Shown: positions 52,399-62,671, counted from the stretch's first letter. The stretch is DNA of 64,000 nt from Lachnospiraceae bacterium (GCA_910575075.1 CAJTCY010000016.1:30363-94362); one strand, 5' to 3'. A program made the numbers and translations. Notes: generated by a model not told the origin, from the sequence alone.

Positions 52399-53295
52399 TT
52401 GAAACAGGAACCACTTCCGCAGATTCACTTAGTCCACGATACGGATTTAGGCGTATTTGCCTATGAGCTCCATATCCTGGCCGGGGATTTCCTGCGGGAC
52501 AGCGAATATAACCTGCGCGCGCTTGCCACGAATACCGGGGCGGATTCCATTGCCGTCATGGGGAAGAATCACATGTGGCTTTCGGACGCGCTGCTTGCCT
52601 ACTGCCCTTCGGCGGAGCTTTACCGGACAGCTGCCATGACGGAATATCCCGGCGCAAGGGCCTTCCTGTTCCACACGGAGCGCAAAGAGGACGGACGGCT
52701 GTACGGGGATGTCCTGATGATGGGCCTTGACACGCTGCGGCAGGACATAGAACGGAATACCCTCTACCCTTACGGCGTCAGCATGGAATACCGGGACGGC
52801 ACGAAGGCGGAGGCAGGCATTGAAAAATGGGAATCAATGGAGCTGTGCGAAAAGGACGCCCTGAAAACCTGGCGCTACCTCTATGCGCCGGAGCAGGTGA
52901 CGGAATGGCAGTACCGCTATTCTAACCGTTTCAGCCAATGGAAGGAGCAGGCATTTTCCTATATGCCCCAGGATTTGGAGGAACGGCTGAATGTGGAGTA
53001 TATGGAGGAGGCGCAGAACCCGGACACAGATATGTACCGCATACCCCTGGGGACAGCAAAGCAGATGCTCCTTGACGGCGGTCCGGTCTACCGCCTTTTT
53101 CCCGGAGGGCCGGAAAAGCTACTGCCGATTGCGGCGGTCACGGGGCTCTGGTATGAGAATTACCGGGAGTTTGCCGTTACCCCGGAGGACCTGGGCGCGC
53201 TTGACCGGCTGGTCCGCAGGGAGACGGACCGGATCATGGGAATACGCCCGCAGCATGATAAATTACAGGAACGCCGCCCTTCCCCGGAGCGGTGA
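52399..53295 (+). CDS. Conserved ICE protein of unknown function
   Basis: 299 residues from TTG 52399, which is eight bases after GGGAGG; ATG 52393 and GTG 52366 are possible but badly spaced. Segments: LAGDFLRDSEYNLRALATNT, YGVSMEYRDGTKAEAG, MYRIPLGTAKQMLLDGGPVY. No domain recognised. Some C-terminal text (YRLFPGGPEKLLPI..TGLWYENYREFAVTPEDL) resembles the LPD-like associated domains of ICE polyproteins. Co-transcribed with neighbours. Confidence 0.7.
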   Translation: MKQEPLPQIHLVHDTDLGVFAYELHILAGDFLRDSEYNLRALATNTGADSIAVMGKNHMWLSDALLAYCPSAELYRTAAMTEYPGARAFLFHTERKEDGRLYGDVLMMGLDTLRQDIERNTLYPYGVSMEYRDGTKAEAGIEKWESMELCEKDALKTWRYLYAPEQVTEWQYRYSNRFSQWKEQAFSYMPQDLEERLNVEYMEEAQNPDTDMYRIPLGTAKQMLLDGGPVYRLFPGGPEKLLPIAAVTGLWYENYREFAVTPEDLGALDRLVRRETDRIMGIRPQHDKLQERRPSPER

Positions 53296-53325
53296 TTTTT
53301 TATGACAGACTGGAGGTGATAATGA

Positions 53326-55350
53326 TTGGCGGATAACATGCAGCATGAAGATTTCGGGGAAAAGATCGGCGGCGCAAAAAAAGACTTATGGAAGGACCGG
53401 GGGCTCTATGTGAACGACCTGGACGCCATGAATGAGCGTGAGGCCGAGAAATTCGTAAAAAAGGATAATATCTGGAAGAAACCGGATTATATAGCCATGC
53501 TTGATGACGGGATTTCCCTTGGCGTGGTCTATTTTATCAAAAAGGCGAGGGACGGGCTGAACGCCTCCCCGCAGTATTACCGCAGGGACGACACGCCGGA
53601 GAAGCGCCTTGCAAGACAGAAAGAATATATCCAGACGGTACGGGAGCTGCAGAGCGTGGTTTCGGAAGTCCGCACCGTGGAGGATGCCATGAAAGCCTAT
53701 GACCGTTTCTTTGTGAAAAACGGGTATCTGGAACAGGTGCAGGGCTGGGGCGGCGGCATCCATTACCAGGCGACGGAGAAGGGCCGGGAGAACCCGGCCA
53801 TTACAAACAAGCTGTCCAATGCCCTGATGGTTCACTCTGCCGCGCATTTTGAGCGGAACTTCACACAGAAAGCGCAGAAGGAACAGTTTGGCGTTTCCAA
53901 AGACCAGAAGGTGCCGAAGGGCTATGCGATCCATTTCAACGACGGGAAGAATACTTATTCCAAAAATAATGACTGGAAACCTGACACCTATTATGTGACG
54001 AAGGGCTATTCCATCTTGCAGACAAACTTTGAATCGCGGGAGGCCGCCCTGAAATGGGTGCAGGCGTTGGCAAAAGGGCGCAGCAAAAGCGGAAAGACGC
54101 GGTTTGTGCCTCCCCAGCTCTCCCATGTGCGGCGCACCGGGCCGGATTACAGAAACGGCATGGAGATCACCGGGCAGCACTACCTTGATACCTTCGGGTT
54201 CCGCGGCGGTGAATTTGGGAACTGGATGAACCAGAATGACCGGCAGGCTTCCCTCAACATGGGATTTGAGGCGCTGAAGGATCTGGCGTCGGCCTTGCAG
54301 ATCAGTGATAAAGATATTGCCTATCAGGGAACGCTTGCCATCGCTTTCGGCGCCAGGGGCAGCGGCAACGCGGCGGCCCATTATGAACCGCTGCGGAAGG
54401 TCATCAACCTTACGAAGATGCACGGGGCCGGCTCTTTAGCCCATGAATGGTGGCACGGGTTTGACGATTATCTGGGTACGAAGATGGGCGCGAATGGGAT
54501 GCTCTCGGAACAGCCCCGCCTCTATGTGCCGTTCCAGAAGCTGATTGATACCATAAAATATAAGCCGGAGACGCCGGAGCAGGCCGCGGCCCGCACCAAA
54601 GCGCAGACAGAACGAACCCGGAAAAATGCGGCAGGCTGGCTGGATTCGGCGGTGCTCGGTTCCCTAAAACGGCATGGCAATGAGGAACAGATGAAAACCT
54701 ACGCGGTTCTTAAAGAGTCGTTTCTATCCGGCGAGGCCGGTTCCGTGGAGCAGATCAGCGCTTTCAAGAAGTCTGTCACCGGGCGGGTGATCCCCAAAAG
54801 TGAGCGGGAACGGCTGGAAATATTCGAGCACATGCTGTCCGGGATGCAGGCACAGGAGGCGCCGCAAATCGGGCGGGTGGAAACCGATTTTTACCGGAAT
54901 TCCGTGCGCATGGGTAAGGAGTACGAAAAGGACGGCGGCTATTGGGACAGCAACACGGAGATGACCGCCAGGGCCTTTGCCTGTTACATCAAGGATAAGC
55001 TGCCTTACCAATCGGATTATCTGGCGGGCCACGCAGACTGCGCCGTTACCTTCGTGGCAGACAAAGGAGGGGAAATGTCAGTCCTGAAAGCCTTCCCGGA
55101 GGGTGAGGAACGCAGAGCCATCAATGCGGCATTTGACGAGATCGTGGCAGACCTGAAACGGGAGCAGATACTGACCCATTCGGATGAAACACTGCCCCTT
55201 CCGGCGCAGCCGCTGGCGGAGAATGAACAGATTTCCATATTTACGGCAGACCGGCCTTCGGTCATGGCGCAGCTTGCAGCGGTGAAACCGGCAGAAAAAA
55301 CTACCCCGGCACAGGCGGCCCCGAAAAAGAGCCATACGCCGGAGATTTAA
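53326..55350 (+). CDS. LPD1-like large protein with a HExxH site
   Basis: 674 residues from TTG 53326 (GGAGGTG eight bases before; ATG 53322 hits a stop at once). N-terminal ~300 residues resemble large-polyvalent-protein domains of ICEs and phages (VKKDNIWKKPDYIAMLDDGI, GKTRFVPPQLSHVRRTG). Central RGSGNAAAHYEP..INLTKMHGAGSLAHEWWHGFDDYLG holds H373-E374-x-x-H377, a zinc-metalloprotease-type motif. C-terminal part has NTEMTARAFACYIKDKL, which supplies a downstream Glu. May be an injected or host-defence-countering protein; activity is inferred. Confidence 0.8.
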   Translation: MADNMQHEDFGEKIGGAKKDLWKDRGLYVNDLDAMNEREAEKFVKKDNIWKKPDYIAMLDDGISLGVVYFIKKARDGLNASPQYYRRDDTPEKRLARQKEYIQTVRELQSVVSEVRTVEDAMKAYDRFFVKNGYLEQVQGWGGGIHYQATEKGRENPAITNKLSNALMVHSAAHFERNFTQKAQKEQFGVSKDQKVPKGYAIHFNDGKNTYSKNNDWKPDTYYVTKGYSILQTNFESREAALKWVQALAKGRSKSGKTRFVPPQLSHVRRTGPDYRNGMEITGQHYLDTFGFRGGEFGNWMNQNDRQASLNMGFEALKDLASALQISDKDIAYQGTLAIAFGARGSGNAAAHYEPLRKVINLTKMHGAGSLAHEWWHGFDDYLGTKMGANGMLSEQPRLYVPFQKLIDTIKYKPETPEQAAARTKAQTERTRKNAAGWLDSAVLGSLKRHGNEEQMKTYAVLKESFLSGEAGSVEQISAFKKSVTGRVIPKSERERLEIFEHMLSGMQAQEAPQIGRVETDFYRNSVRMGKEYEKDGGYWDSNTEMTARAFACYIKDKLPYQSDYLAGHADCAVTFVADKGGEMSVLKAFPEGEERRAINAAFDEIVADLKREQILTHSDETLPLPAQPLAENEQISIFTADRPSVMAQLAAVKPAEKTTPAQAAPKKSHTPEI

Positions 55351-55363
55351 GGAGGCGGAAGGA

Positions 55364-56188
55364 TTGGAGGAAAACAAAGATTACCGGGCGCACCGCTCCG
55401 GGGACCTGTCGGAAGGCTACAAGCTGCAGGTGGAACACACGGTATCATGCGAGAACACGGATATCTCAGCGTTGATTGCACAGGGGGCAGAAACGGTACA
55501 GGCCATGCGCCAGGACAGCATTGAGGGAGAAAAGAAAGCCTATGACATCGTGGTGGCGGCAGCGAAGCAATGGGAACAGCAGGCGGCGGCCACGCAGCGG
55601 CTTGACCGGGCGCTGGCATACTTACGCACCCCGGAGGTAAAGCATACCGGGAACTGTTGGCAGCCCTTTTCCAACAACAAGGACTGGATGGAGATCAGCA
55701 ACCGGGTTTATAAGATGTTCTGCCAGATCAGAGAACAGACAACATATAACAGGGAGGCAAAACAGAATGTTCCGACTGCCTGGTATGTAACATGGGACCT
55801 GTATATCAATTCACCCAGGAAAGGCTACAACATCCACCTTGCAGGGCAGGATAAGAAACGCTACACGGACAAGGCCGCCGCCGAGAAGTACCTGGACGGG
55901 AGAAAGAAAGCCTATTCCCATCTGTTTGCGGAGATTTCACCGCCTATTCCGAAAGAGCATGAAAACTGTTTTACGGTCAATGGCGTGCTTCTCCCTGGAT
56001 ATACCGTGGAGGGCCGGGAACCAATAAAACCAAGCCATGCCGCCGATGTTTCGGAGGGCGCTATTTCCGCGCCCGGAAAAGAGGAAAAGCCCTCCGTGCT
56101 GGGAAAGCTGTCTGCGGCGAGGGAACGGGAAAAGGCTGCGGCAGAACCGAAGGCGCCAATTAAAAAGAAGGAGGATATGCAGATTTGA
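55364..56188 (+). CDS. ICE protein of unknown function
   Basis: 274 residues from TTG 55364 with GGAGG nine bases before. The middle has NCWQPFSNNKDWMEISNRVYKMFCQIREQTTYNREA (quoted as SNNKDWMEISNRVYKMF), typical for proteins near LPD1 genes in ICEs, followed by WYVTWDLYINSPRKGYNIHLA. Lys/Glu-rich C-terminal tail resembles that of the next two proteins (EPKAPIKKKED). Function unknown. Confidence 0.75.
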   Translation: MEENKDYRAHRSGDLSEGYKLQVEHTVSCENTDISALIAQGAETVQAMRQDSIEGEKKAYDIVVAAAKQWEQQAAATQRLDRALAYLRTPEVKHTGNCWQPFSNNKDWMEISNRVYKMFCQIREQTTYNREAKQNVPTAWYVTWDLYINSPRKGYNIHLAGQDKKRYTDKAAAEKYLDGRKKAYSHLFAEISPPIPKEHENCFTVNGVLLPGYTVEGREPIKPSHAADVSEGAISAPGKEEKPSVLGKLSAAREREKAAAEPKAPIKKKEDMQI

Positions 56189-57288
56189 AAGTGTTGATGA
56201 TAGAGCCGGGGAAAGCGCCTTATGAGGCCGAGCTGGACGGGAGCCTTGAATCCATGCAGGAGGCAGTCGGGGGAGGCATAGAGGGCTACTACCCTTATGC
56301 GGAGCCTGTCGCGATTGTCTGCAATGATGAAGGAAGAATAAACGGGCTGCCCCTGAACCGGGCGATCTACAACCAGGACGGCGAGATGATTGAGATCATG
56401 GCCGGCACCTTTTTCATAGCCGGTCTCGGCGAGGAAAGTTTTGCCGACCTTCCCGATTATTTCATGGAGCAGTATAAGGAACAGTTCAGATACCCGGAGA
56501 AATTTTACCGACTGGCGGGTGAGATCGTTGCGGTGAAGCAGCCCCTCCCGCCGGAGGAAAAGCAGCAGCCGGCCCCTGCCATGGAGGAACCGGGCGGGGA
56601 TGATATAAGGCTTGACGAATCCACGGACCTGGCTTTCGACCTGGATGAATTTTTCAGGCAGAACAGCGGGGCCTATGCAGGCCTGTACCCGGATTCCCAT
56701 GCGGAAAAAGAGTGCATGGCGGACGGGCTGCTTTCAGGAGATACCGGGAAAATCCGCATGAGGCTGGCGGCATTTGAACATGAGGAACACATGGAGGGAG
56801 AAACGGCGCCGCTTCTGGAGCGTATTTCTTCCTATGAAAAAGAGTATGGGATCAGCGCTTATTCCATTTACCAGCTTGACTTATCGGACAATACAGACAA
56901 CCTGCGTTTTATGTCCCTGGACTGGCTGGAAAGCAGGGGGCTCTCCGTGGACCGGGACAATTACCGGATGGTCTATGCCATGCAGCGGGAACCGGGCGAA
57001 ACGCTAGAGGATATTTACAGGCGCTTCAATATCGACCACCCGGAAGATTTCAAGGGCCATTCCCTTTCCGTTTCTGATGTGGTAGTCCTGCATGGGAATG
57101 GCGCAGACACCGCTTATTATGTGGACAGTATCGGCTTTCAGGAGCTGCCGGATTTTTTCGGCGCAGGGGCGCCGGAGGCGAAGCGGGATGTTTCCGTGCG
57201 GGAACAGCTTGACAATGCAAGGAAACAGGCGGCGCAGGCAGAGCCGAAAGCGCCGGATAAAAAGCCCAGGGAACCGGAAAGGAGTTGA
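56185..57288 (+). CDS. DUF3846 and YodL-domain protein
   Basis: 367 residues from TTG 56185, which overlaps the previous stop (TTGA); AAGGAGG lies ten bases before. Residues 1-105: DUF3846 (MKVLMIEPGKAPYEAELDGS, GLPLNRAIYN, GTFFIAGL). Residues about 225-325: YodL-like (YSIYQLDLSDNTDNLRFMSL, HSLSVSDVVVLHGNG). A common ICE accessory protein; molecular role unknown. Its conserved N-terminus settles the TTG start. Confidence 0.85.
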   Translation: MKVLMIEPGKAPYEAELDGSLESMQEAVGGGIEGYYPYAEPVAIVCNDEGRINGLPLNRAIYNQDGEMIEIMAGTFFIAGLGEESFADLPDYFMEQYKEQFRYPEKFYRLAGEIVAVKQPLPPEEKQQPAPAMEEPGGDDIRLDESTDLAFDLDEFFRQNSGAYAGLYPDSHAEKECMADGLLSGDTGKIRMRLAAFEHEEHMEGETAPLLERISSYEKEYGISAYSIYQLDLSDNTDNLRFMSLDWLESRGLSVDRDNYRMVYAMQREPGETLEDIYRRFNIDHPEDFKGHSLSVSDVVVLHGNGADTAYYVDSIGFQELPDFFGAGAPEAKRDVSVREQLDNARKQAAQAEPKAPDKKPREPERS

Positions 57289-57294
57289 TGGCTT

Positions 57295-58095
57295 ATGCTG
57301 ATGGCAGTTGACGGTCCATATGCGCTGATGGTGCAGCCGGACGACATTTTAATCTCTCCCCGTGAGGTAGACGAACATTTTGGGACGATGGCCTGTTTCC
57401 ATTCCCGCTATGCGCTGGGCGACAGCCACAATTACATGGATAAAGACGATTTCCTGCGGGAGATGTATTTAGATACCGTGGGGCATGATGAAGCGGGCCT
57501 GAAACGCTATGAACACATGGTAAACATTGTGAGCAGCCGGTTCCGGCACGGGCCAAAGACGGAGGAACGGGCGGTTGATGACGCCATGCTGAAGGTGATC
57601 TCCGAAAAATACATTACGCTGCCCCTCTATCTGATGGACCACAGCGGCCTTGCCATGCAGACCACAAGTTTTAATGACCCCTGGGACAGCGGGCAGGTCG
57701 GATGGATTTATGTTTCCAAAGAGGATGCGCTAAAGGAATTTGGCGGCGAAAAAATGACCGGTGCCATTCGGAAAAAAGCGGAGGATCTGATGCGCAGCGA
57801 AGTGGCCGCTTATGATTCCTACCTGCGGGGCGAGTGCTACGGCTTTGAGCTTTACAAAAACGGCGAGCTGTCGGATAGCTGCTGGGGCTTCATGGGCGAC
57901 CTGGCCGATGCCTGTAAGGATATGGCTGAATATCTCCCGGAGGGCTGCAGGGATATGGTGGCGCATTTAGAGGAACAGGACCACCCGGCCACCATCATTA
58001 AGACGCTTCTGAAACATGCGAAAATCCAGGCAGAGCAGGCGGCAAAAGCCTTTGAGCACGTACCCCGTCAGCAGGTGATAGGGGACGCCCGGTAA
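57295..58095 (+). CDS. Conserved ICE/phage accessory protein
   Basis: 266 residues. Recognised by the block FNDPWDSGQVGWIYVSKEDAL and ECYGFELYKNGELSDSCWGFMG, seen in accessory proteins of Firmicute ICEs and plasmids. No catalytic motif. ATG 57295 is 12 bases after AAAGGAG, seven bases past the preceding stop. Probably translated with the YodL protein. Confidence 0.75.
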   Translation: MLMAVDGPYALMVQPDDILISPREVDEHFGTMACFHSRYALGDSHNYMDKDDFLREMYLDTVGHDEAGLKRYEHMVNIVSSRFRHGPKTEERAVDDAMLKVISEKYITLPLYLMDHSGLAMQTTSFNDPWDSGQVGWIYVSKEDALKEFGGEKMTGAIRKKAEDLMRSEVAAYDSYLRGECYGFELYKNGELSDSCWGFMGDLADACKDMAEYLPEGCRDMVAHLEEQDHPATIIKTLLKHAKIQAEQAAKAFEHVPRQQVIGDAR

Positions 58096-58145
58096 AACAG
58101 TTGTTTCCCATTTAATTACAGATTTTATCAGGAAGGAGGATGCTT

Positions 58146-58616
58146 ATGCAGGAAGATTTGGAACAGCGGACCGTATCGGTCTCCATCCAGGCGGCGAAGC
58201 TGTCCGGGCGGGTGCTGCGCTCTGCCATTGCCGCCGTGCTCCAAAAGATGGAGCAGGAACGCACTACCCCGAAAGTCGGCAGGAACAGCATGAAACGGCT
58301 GACCTATAGGGACCCCGGTGCGAATACCATTGAAGTCTCCGGCAGAATCCGCTCCTTTGAGCGGTACGCCAGGAAACACCAGGTACGCTACCATATTGAA
58401 AAAGAGCTGGGGACCGATCCCCCAAAGTGGACGGTCTATTTCAAAGCGAACCAGGCGGACGCGCTGACGGCAGCTTTTAAGGAATATACCCAGAAAGACC
58501 TTGCCCGGAGCGCCAGGCCGTCGCTGCTCTCCCAGCTTCATAAATTCAAGGAGCTGGCACAGGCTCTTGGCCGTGACCGGGTGAAGAATAAGGAACACGG
58601 AGGGCCGGAACGTTGA
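58146..58616 (+). CDS. PcfB-family conjugal transfer protein
   Basis: 156 residues from ATG 58146; ATG 58140 is too close to AAGGAGG. PcfB/DUF3801 hallmarks: QRTVSVSIQAAKLSGRVLRSAI, EVSGRIRSFERYARKHQVRYHI, WTVYFKANQADALTAAFKEY. In pCF10-like systems PcfB is encoded next to the VirD4-type coupling protein and relaxase, and here VirD4 follows with a 4-bp overlap. Confidence 0.92.
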   Translation: MQEDLEQRTVSVSIQAAKLSGRVLRSAIAAVLQKMEQERTTPKVGRNSMKRLTYRDPGANTIEVSGRIRSFERYARKHQVRYHIEKELGTDPPKWTVYFKANQADALTAAFKEYTQKDLARSARPSLLSQLHKFKELAQALGRDRVKNKEHGGPER

Positions 58617-60130
58617 AAATAGATACCGATACCCTGAAAAAGCAGGTGATACTCCACCTGCCCTATCTTCTGTTCCTTCTGGTATTTGCGAAGCTGGGCG
58701 AGGCGGTGCGCCTTGCCCCCGGAGCGGACGCCTCACAGAAACTCTTAGGGCTTGCCGATGGTTTTACACTTGCCTTTCAGAGCATGTGGCCGGGTGCGGC
58801 GATGGACTGGCTTGCCGGCCTCTGCGGTGCCGCCGTAGTGAGGCTGGCGGTATATGTGAAGGGAAAAAATGCAAAAAAGTACCGCAAAGATGTGGAGTAC
58901 GGCTCTGCACGGTGGGGGAACAAAACAGACATTGCCCCTTTTATGGACCCGAAACCGGAAAACAACATTATCCTGACGCAGACCGAGGGGCTTATGATGT
59001 CCGGCAGGCCGAAGAATCCGGCCCATGCCCGCAATAAAAATGTGCTGGTAGTCGGCGGTTCCGGTTCCGGCAAGACGAGATTTTTTATAAAACCCAACCT
59101 CATGCAGCTCCATAGTTCGTATGTCGTCACCGATCCGAAAGGTACGGTCCTGATCGAAGTGGGAAAGCTGCTAAGCCGCGGCATGCCGAAACTGGACAAG
59201 GATGGAAAACCGGTCAAGGGAAAGAATGGAAAAACTGTGTATGAGCCTTATAAGATTAAGGTATTCAATACGATCAATTTTTCAAAAAGTATGCACTACA
59301 ACCCTTTTGCCTACATTCACAATGAGAAAGACATTCTGAAACTGGTAACGGTGCTGATTGCCAATACCAAAGGGGAAGGAAAATCCGGCGACGATTTTTG
59401 GGTCAAGGCCGAGACCCTGCTGTATACGGCGCTGATCGGCTATATCTATTATGAGGCCCCGACAAACGAGCAGAATTTTTCCACTCTGGTAGAAATGATA
59501 AACGCTATGGAGGTCCGGGAAGATGACGAAAGTTTCAAAAATGCCGTTGACCTTCTCTTTGACGCGCTGGAGCAGAAAGACCCGGACCACTTCGCCCTCC
59601 GCCAGTATAAGAAATATAAATTAGCGGCGGGCAAGACCGCCAAAAGCATACTTATTAGCTGCGGCGCCAGACTGGCGCCATTCGATATTAAGGAGGTCCG
59701 GGAGATCACCATGTATGACGAGCTGGAGCTTGACCTGGTCGGGGACAGGAAAACAGCGCTGTTCTTTATCATCAGTGATACGGATGCGACGTTCAATTTC
59801 CTTGTCAGCATGGCCTATACGCAGCTGTTCAATCTGCTGTGCGAGCGTGCCGATGACAAGTATGGCGGCAGGCTGCCGGTACATGTGCGGTGCCTGATCG
59901 ACGAGGCCGCCAATATCGGGCAGATTCCGAACCTGGAAAAGCTGATGGCGACGATCCGTTCCAGGGAGATTTCAGCCTGCCTGGTATTGCAGGCGCAGAG
60001 CCAGCTAAAGGCGCTCTATAAGGACAACATGGACACCATCATCGGGAATTGTGACGCTTCCCTTTTCCTGGGAGGCAAGGAGGAAACCACGCTGAAAAGC
60101 TGGAATTCCCTGCTGGGAAAAGAGACCATC
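58613..60130 (+). CDS. virD4: VirD4/TraG type IV coupling protein, exon 1
   Basis: 506 codons. TTG start 58613 overlaps the PcfB stop (GGAGGG upstream). Two N-terminal membrane segments, Walker A VVGGSGSGKTR, FFIKPNLMQLHSSYVVTDPKG, Walker B CLIDEAANIGQIPNLEKLMATIRSR, then SLFLGGKEETTLKSWNSLLGKETI. Exactly after the codon ATC (60130) a group II intron starts. Joined to 62672 the frame continues LGKETI-DMYNTS, as in uninterrupted homologues, giving about 614 residues. The protein couples relaxosome to the transfer channel. Without splicing translation stops at 60155-60157 after eight intron codons. Confidence 0.95.
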
Positions 60131-62671
60131 GTGCGCCCGTTAGGGTGTATGCCATAAACCGCCTTTAGCAAGCGGTAGACAAAGATATCAAAGAAAGGAA
60201 GGTGAAAATTCACTGTCTATCATTCCACGACTTATCCGTGAGGGGAAACCCTCTGGGGAGTGTAGCATGTCGTTGTTATAGTGTCCTTCACTATAACGGG
60301 CATAGAATGGCGCAATCTTCTAACCGTCATTTTATGCGGGGATGAAAATCCGTGTATGAGGATGAAAGCTAAACTGCTTGATTGGTAGCCGGAGCCTGGG
60401 AGTATCTGGCCTACGTGCGAAAGAAGATGGAACGCATGGTGCTTTGGCGGCTGTCGCTCGATTGTCGGCAGGCGTGTGATATCCGAAGCAAGGCAAGCCT
60501 TAGATTAGGTTGAACGGCGAACGCCACATATCTACAAAGATTACCGACAACACGGAACGCTATGTATGGCATACGCTACCGGGGATGACCTAAACCCGCC
60601 CATTTGCGGGCATGGTTACACAGCTCCCATAGTAGCCCGTGGACTCTGGATTTACAGGGATAGCCGTAAAAACGGAAGCGGGAGAGCCGCCCACATGACG
60701 AAGGGGAGCAGTATGCTTTTAATACAAACAAGAAAGGAAGGTGCGTGAGGCATCATGAGAAATCCAACTGATGTATTAAATAGCCTAAACAAACAGTCTA
60801 AAGATTTATCGTATAGGTTCCAAAGGCTTTACCGGAACTTGTACAACCCGGAGTTTTACCTGTTGGCATACAGGAATATCTACGCCAATGAGGGGAGCAT
60901 GACGCCGGGTGTGGATGGAGAAACACTGGACGGGATGGGCAGTCCGAGAATAGAGCGCATCATCAGCGCATTGAAAGACCGCTCCTACCGCCCGAAACCT
61001 GCACGACGTACATATATTGCGAAGAAAAACAGCAGTAAAAAGCGTCCGCTTGGGATTCCTTCCGGGGATGACAAGCTGGTGCAGGAAGTAGTCCGAATGA
61101 TACTGGAAAGCATTTATGAACCAACCTTCTCCGATTATTCCCACGGATTCCGCCCAAAGAGGAGCTGCCATACAGCCCTCGAACAGATACAGCGGACATT
61201 CGCCGGGGCAAACTGGTTTGTGGAGGGGGATATACAGGCATGTTTTGACAGCTTTGACCACCATGTGCTGATTGATATCCTGCGCAGACGCATTGATGAC
61301 GAAGCATTTATCACATTGATGTGGAAGTTTTTAAAAGCTGGATATATGGAACAATGGCAGTACAACAGGACATACTGCGGCACTCCGCAGGGTTCTGGCA
61401 TCAGTCCCGTTCTGGCAAATATTTATCTGCATGAACTGGATATGTACGTGGAGGAATATAAGGCAGGCTTTATAAAAGGAAACAGGATAAACCGCAAAGT
61501 GAATCCGGAATACGCCAGACGGAACCGTGAGGTGCAGAGGTTTATGCGCCGGAACAGGGAAGTATGGGACAGCCTTTCCGAAGCCGAAAAGAAAGAACGT
61601 GCCGGGGAATTACGCAGACTGCGGGAGAAACAGAGGGAAATCCCGTCTAAGCAGTTCCGGGATGAAACTTACAAAAACCTGCAATACGTCCGTTATGCGG
61701 ATGATTTTATCATAAGCATTATCGGGAGCAAAAAGGATGCAGAAGCCTTAAAAGCAGATTTAGCCGTATTCCTCAAAGAAAAACTGAACCTTACGCTGTC
61801 AGTGGAGAAAACCAAAATCACCCATGCAACTGGCCGGGCGAGGTTTCTTGGCTACGATATTTCAATTTCAAAAAGTCAGGAAGTCACAAAACGTCAGGGC
61901 AGGAAAGTGAAGGGATACAGCGGCGCAGTGAAACTATATATGCCGCATGAGAAATGGGAATCGAAACTATTGGAGTATGGTGCAATCCGTATCAAGAAAG
62001 ACAAAGTTACACACAAAGAGCATTGGAAAGCCATCCACAGACCACAGCTCATTAACCGCAAAGACATTGAAATTCTGTCAAAGTACAACTCTGAAATCAG
62101 AGGTCAGTACAACTATTACTCACTGGCATGTAATGTATGCGCAATAAGTAAGTTTGCGAGTCTGATGCATTACAGTATGCTGAAAACATTCGCAAATAAA
62201 TACCGCACAAAGACCAGAAAGATTAAGAAGAAATATTTTAGAGATGGACGGTTTACAGTCATTTATAAGACAAAAAGCGGTATGAAAAAGAGCGTGTTTT
62301 ACAGAGGGCCTTTTATCCGCAAGGATAAGCCCAATGTGCCGCAGGCAGATATTCTTCCGGCCTATAAACGGTATGACAGACCAAACCGCATAGCGGCAAA
62401 ACTGCGCTCGAAAACTTGTGAACTCTGCGGACAGTACACAAATGACGTGGAGATTCATCAGGTAAAACGGCTGAAAAGCCTTAGTGGTGAATATGAGTGG
62501 GAAAAAGTCATGCTAAAGAATCGCAGGAAAACGCTGGCAGTATGTCCGGCGTGCCACTGTGAGATACACGGAAAAGACTGATTTTGTTAGTTGACGGCAT
62601 ATGGAGAGCCGTGTGCATCGAGAGGTGCCCGCACGGTTCGGGAGGGAGCGTCCAAGAGGCGCTTACCTCAT
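60131..62671 (+). mobile_element. Group II intron in virD4
   Basis: 2541 bp. 5' end GTGCGCCCGTTAGGGTGT, as in Ll.LtrB-like (IIA) introns. Domain V 62606-62639 (GAGCCGTGTGC..GCACGGTTC) and domain VI 62640-62671 ending TTACCTCAT. The exon junction keeps the virD4 frame exactly. Domain I with the usual GAAA and GGTT elements lies before the protein gene. A possible EBS1 is GATGG at 60426-60430, complementary to CCATC at the end of exon 1. Both structure and protein look intact, so it is probably active. Confidence 0.95.
60755..62581 (+). CDS. Group II intron reverse transcriptase-maturase with HNH endonuclease (LtrA-like)
   Basis: 608 residues. RT domains 0-7 with YVRYADDFI (active-site YADD), GTPQGSGISPVLANIYL, SHGFRPKRSCHTAL; maturase X domain (GQYNYYSLACN..); C-terminal zinc-HNH endonuclease CELCGQ..VEIHQVKRLK..CPACHCEIHGK. 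Needed for splicing and for retrohoming into intron-less targets. ATG 60755 follows GGAAGGTGCGTGAGG. All catalytic residues retained. It lies in domain IV of the intron. Confidence 0.96.
   Translation: MRNPTDVLNSLNKQSKDLSYRFQRLYRNLYNPEFYLLAYRNIYANEGSMTPGVDGETLDGMGSPRIERIISALKDRSYRPKPARRTYIAKKNSSKKRPLGIPSGDDKLVQEVVRMILESIYEPTFSDYSHGFRPKRSCHTALEQIQRTFAGANWFVEGDIQACFDSFDHHVLIDILRRRIDDEAFITLMWKFLKAGYMEQWQYNRTYCGTPQGSGISPVLANIYLHELDMYVEEYKAGFIKGNRINRKVNPEYARRNREVQRFMRRNREVWDSLSEAEKKERAGELRRLREKQREIPSKQFRDETYKNLQYVRYADDFIISIIGSKKDAEALKADLAVFLKEKLNLTLSVEKTKITHATGRARFLGYDISISKSQEVTKRQGRKVKGYSGAVKLYMPHEKWESKLLEYGAIRIKKDKVTHKEHWKAIHRPQLINRKDIEILSKYNSEIRGQYNYYSLACNVCAISKFASLMHYSMLKTFANKYRTKTRKIKKKYFRDGRFTVIYKTKSGMKKSVFYRGPFIRKDKPNVPQADILPAYKRYDRPNRIAAKLRSKTCELCGQYTNDVEIHQVKRLKSLSGEYEWEKVMLKNRRKTLAVCPACHCEIHGKD

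Noticed and set aside
60566..60748. 60-codon frame in front of the intron protein
   Set aside because: Lies in group II intron domain I-IV RNA and shows no protein features.
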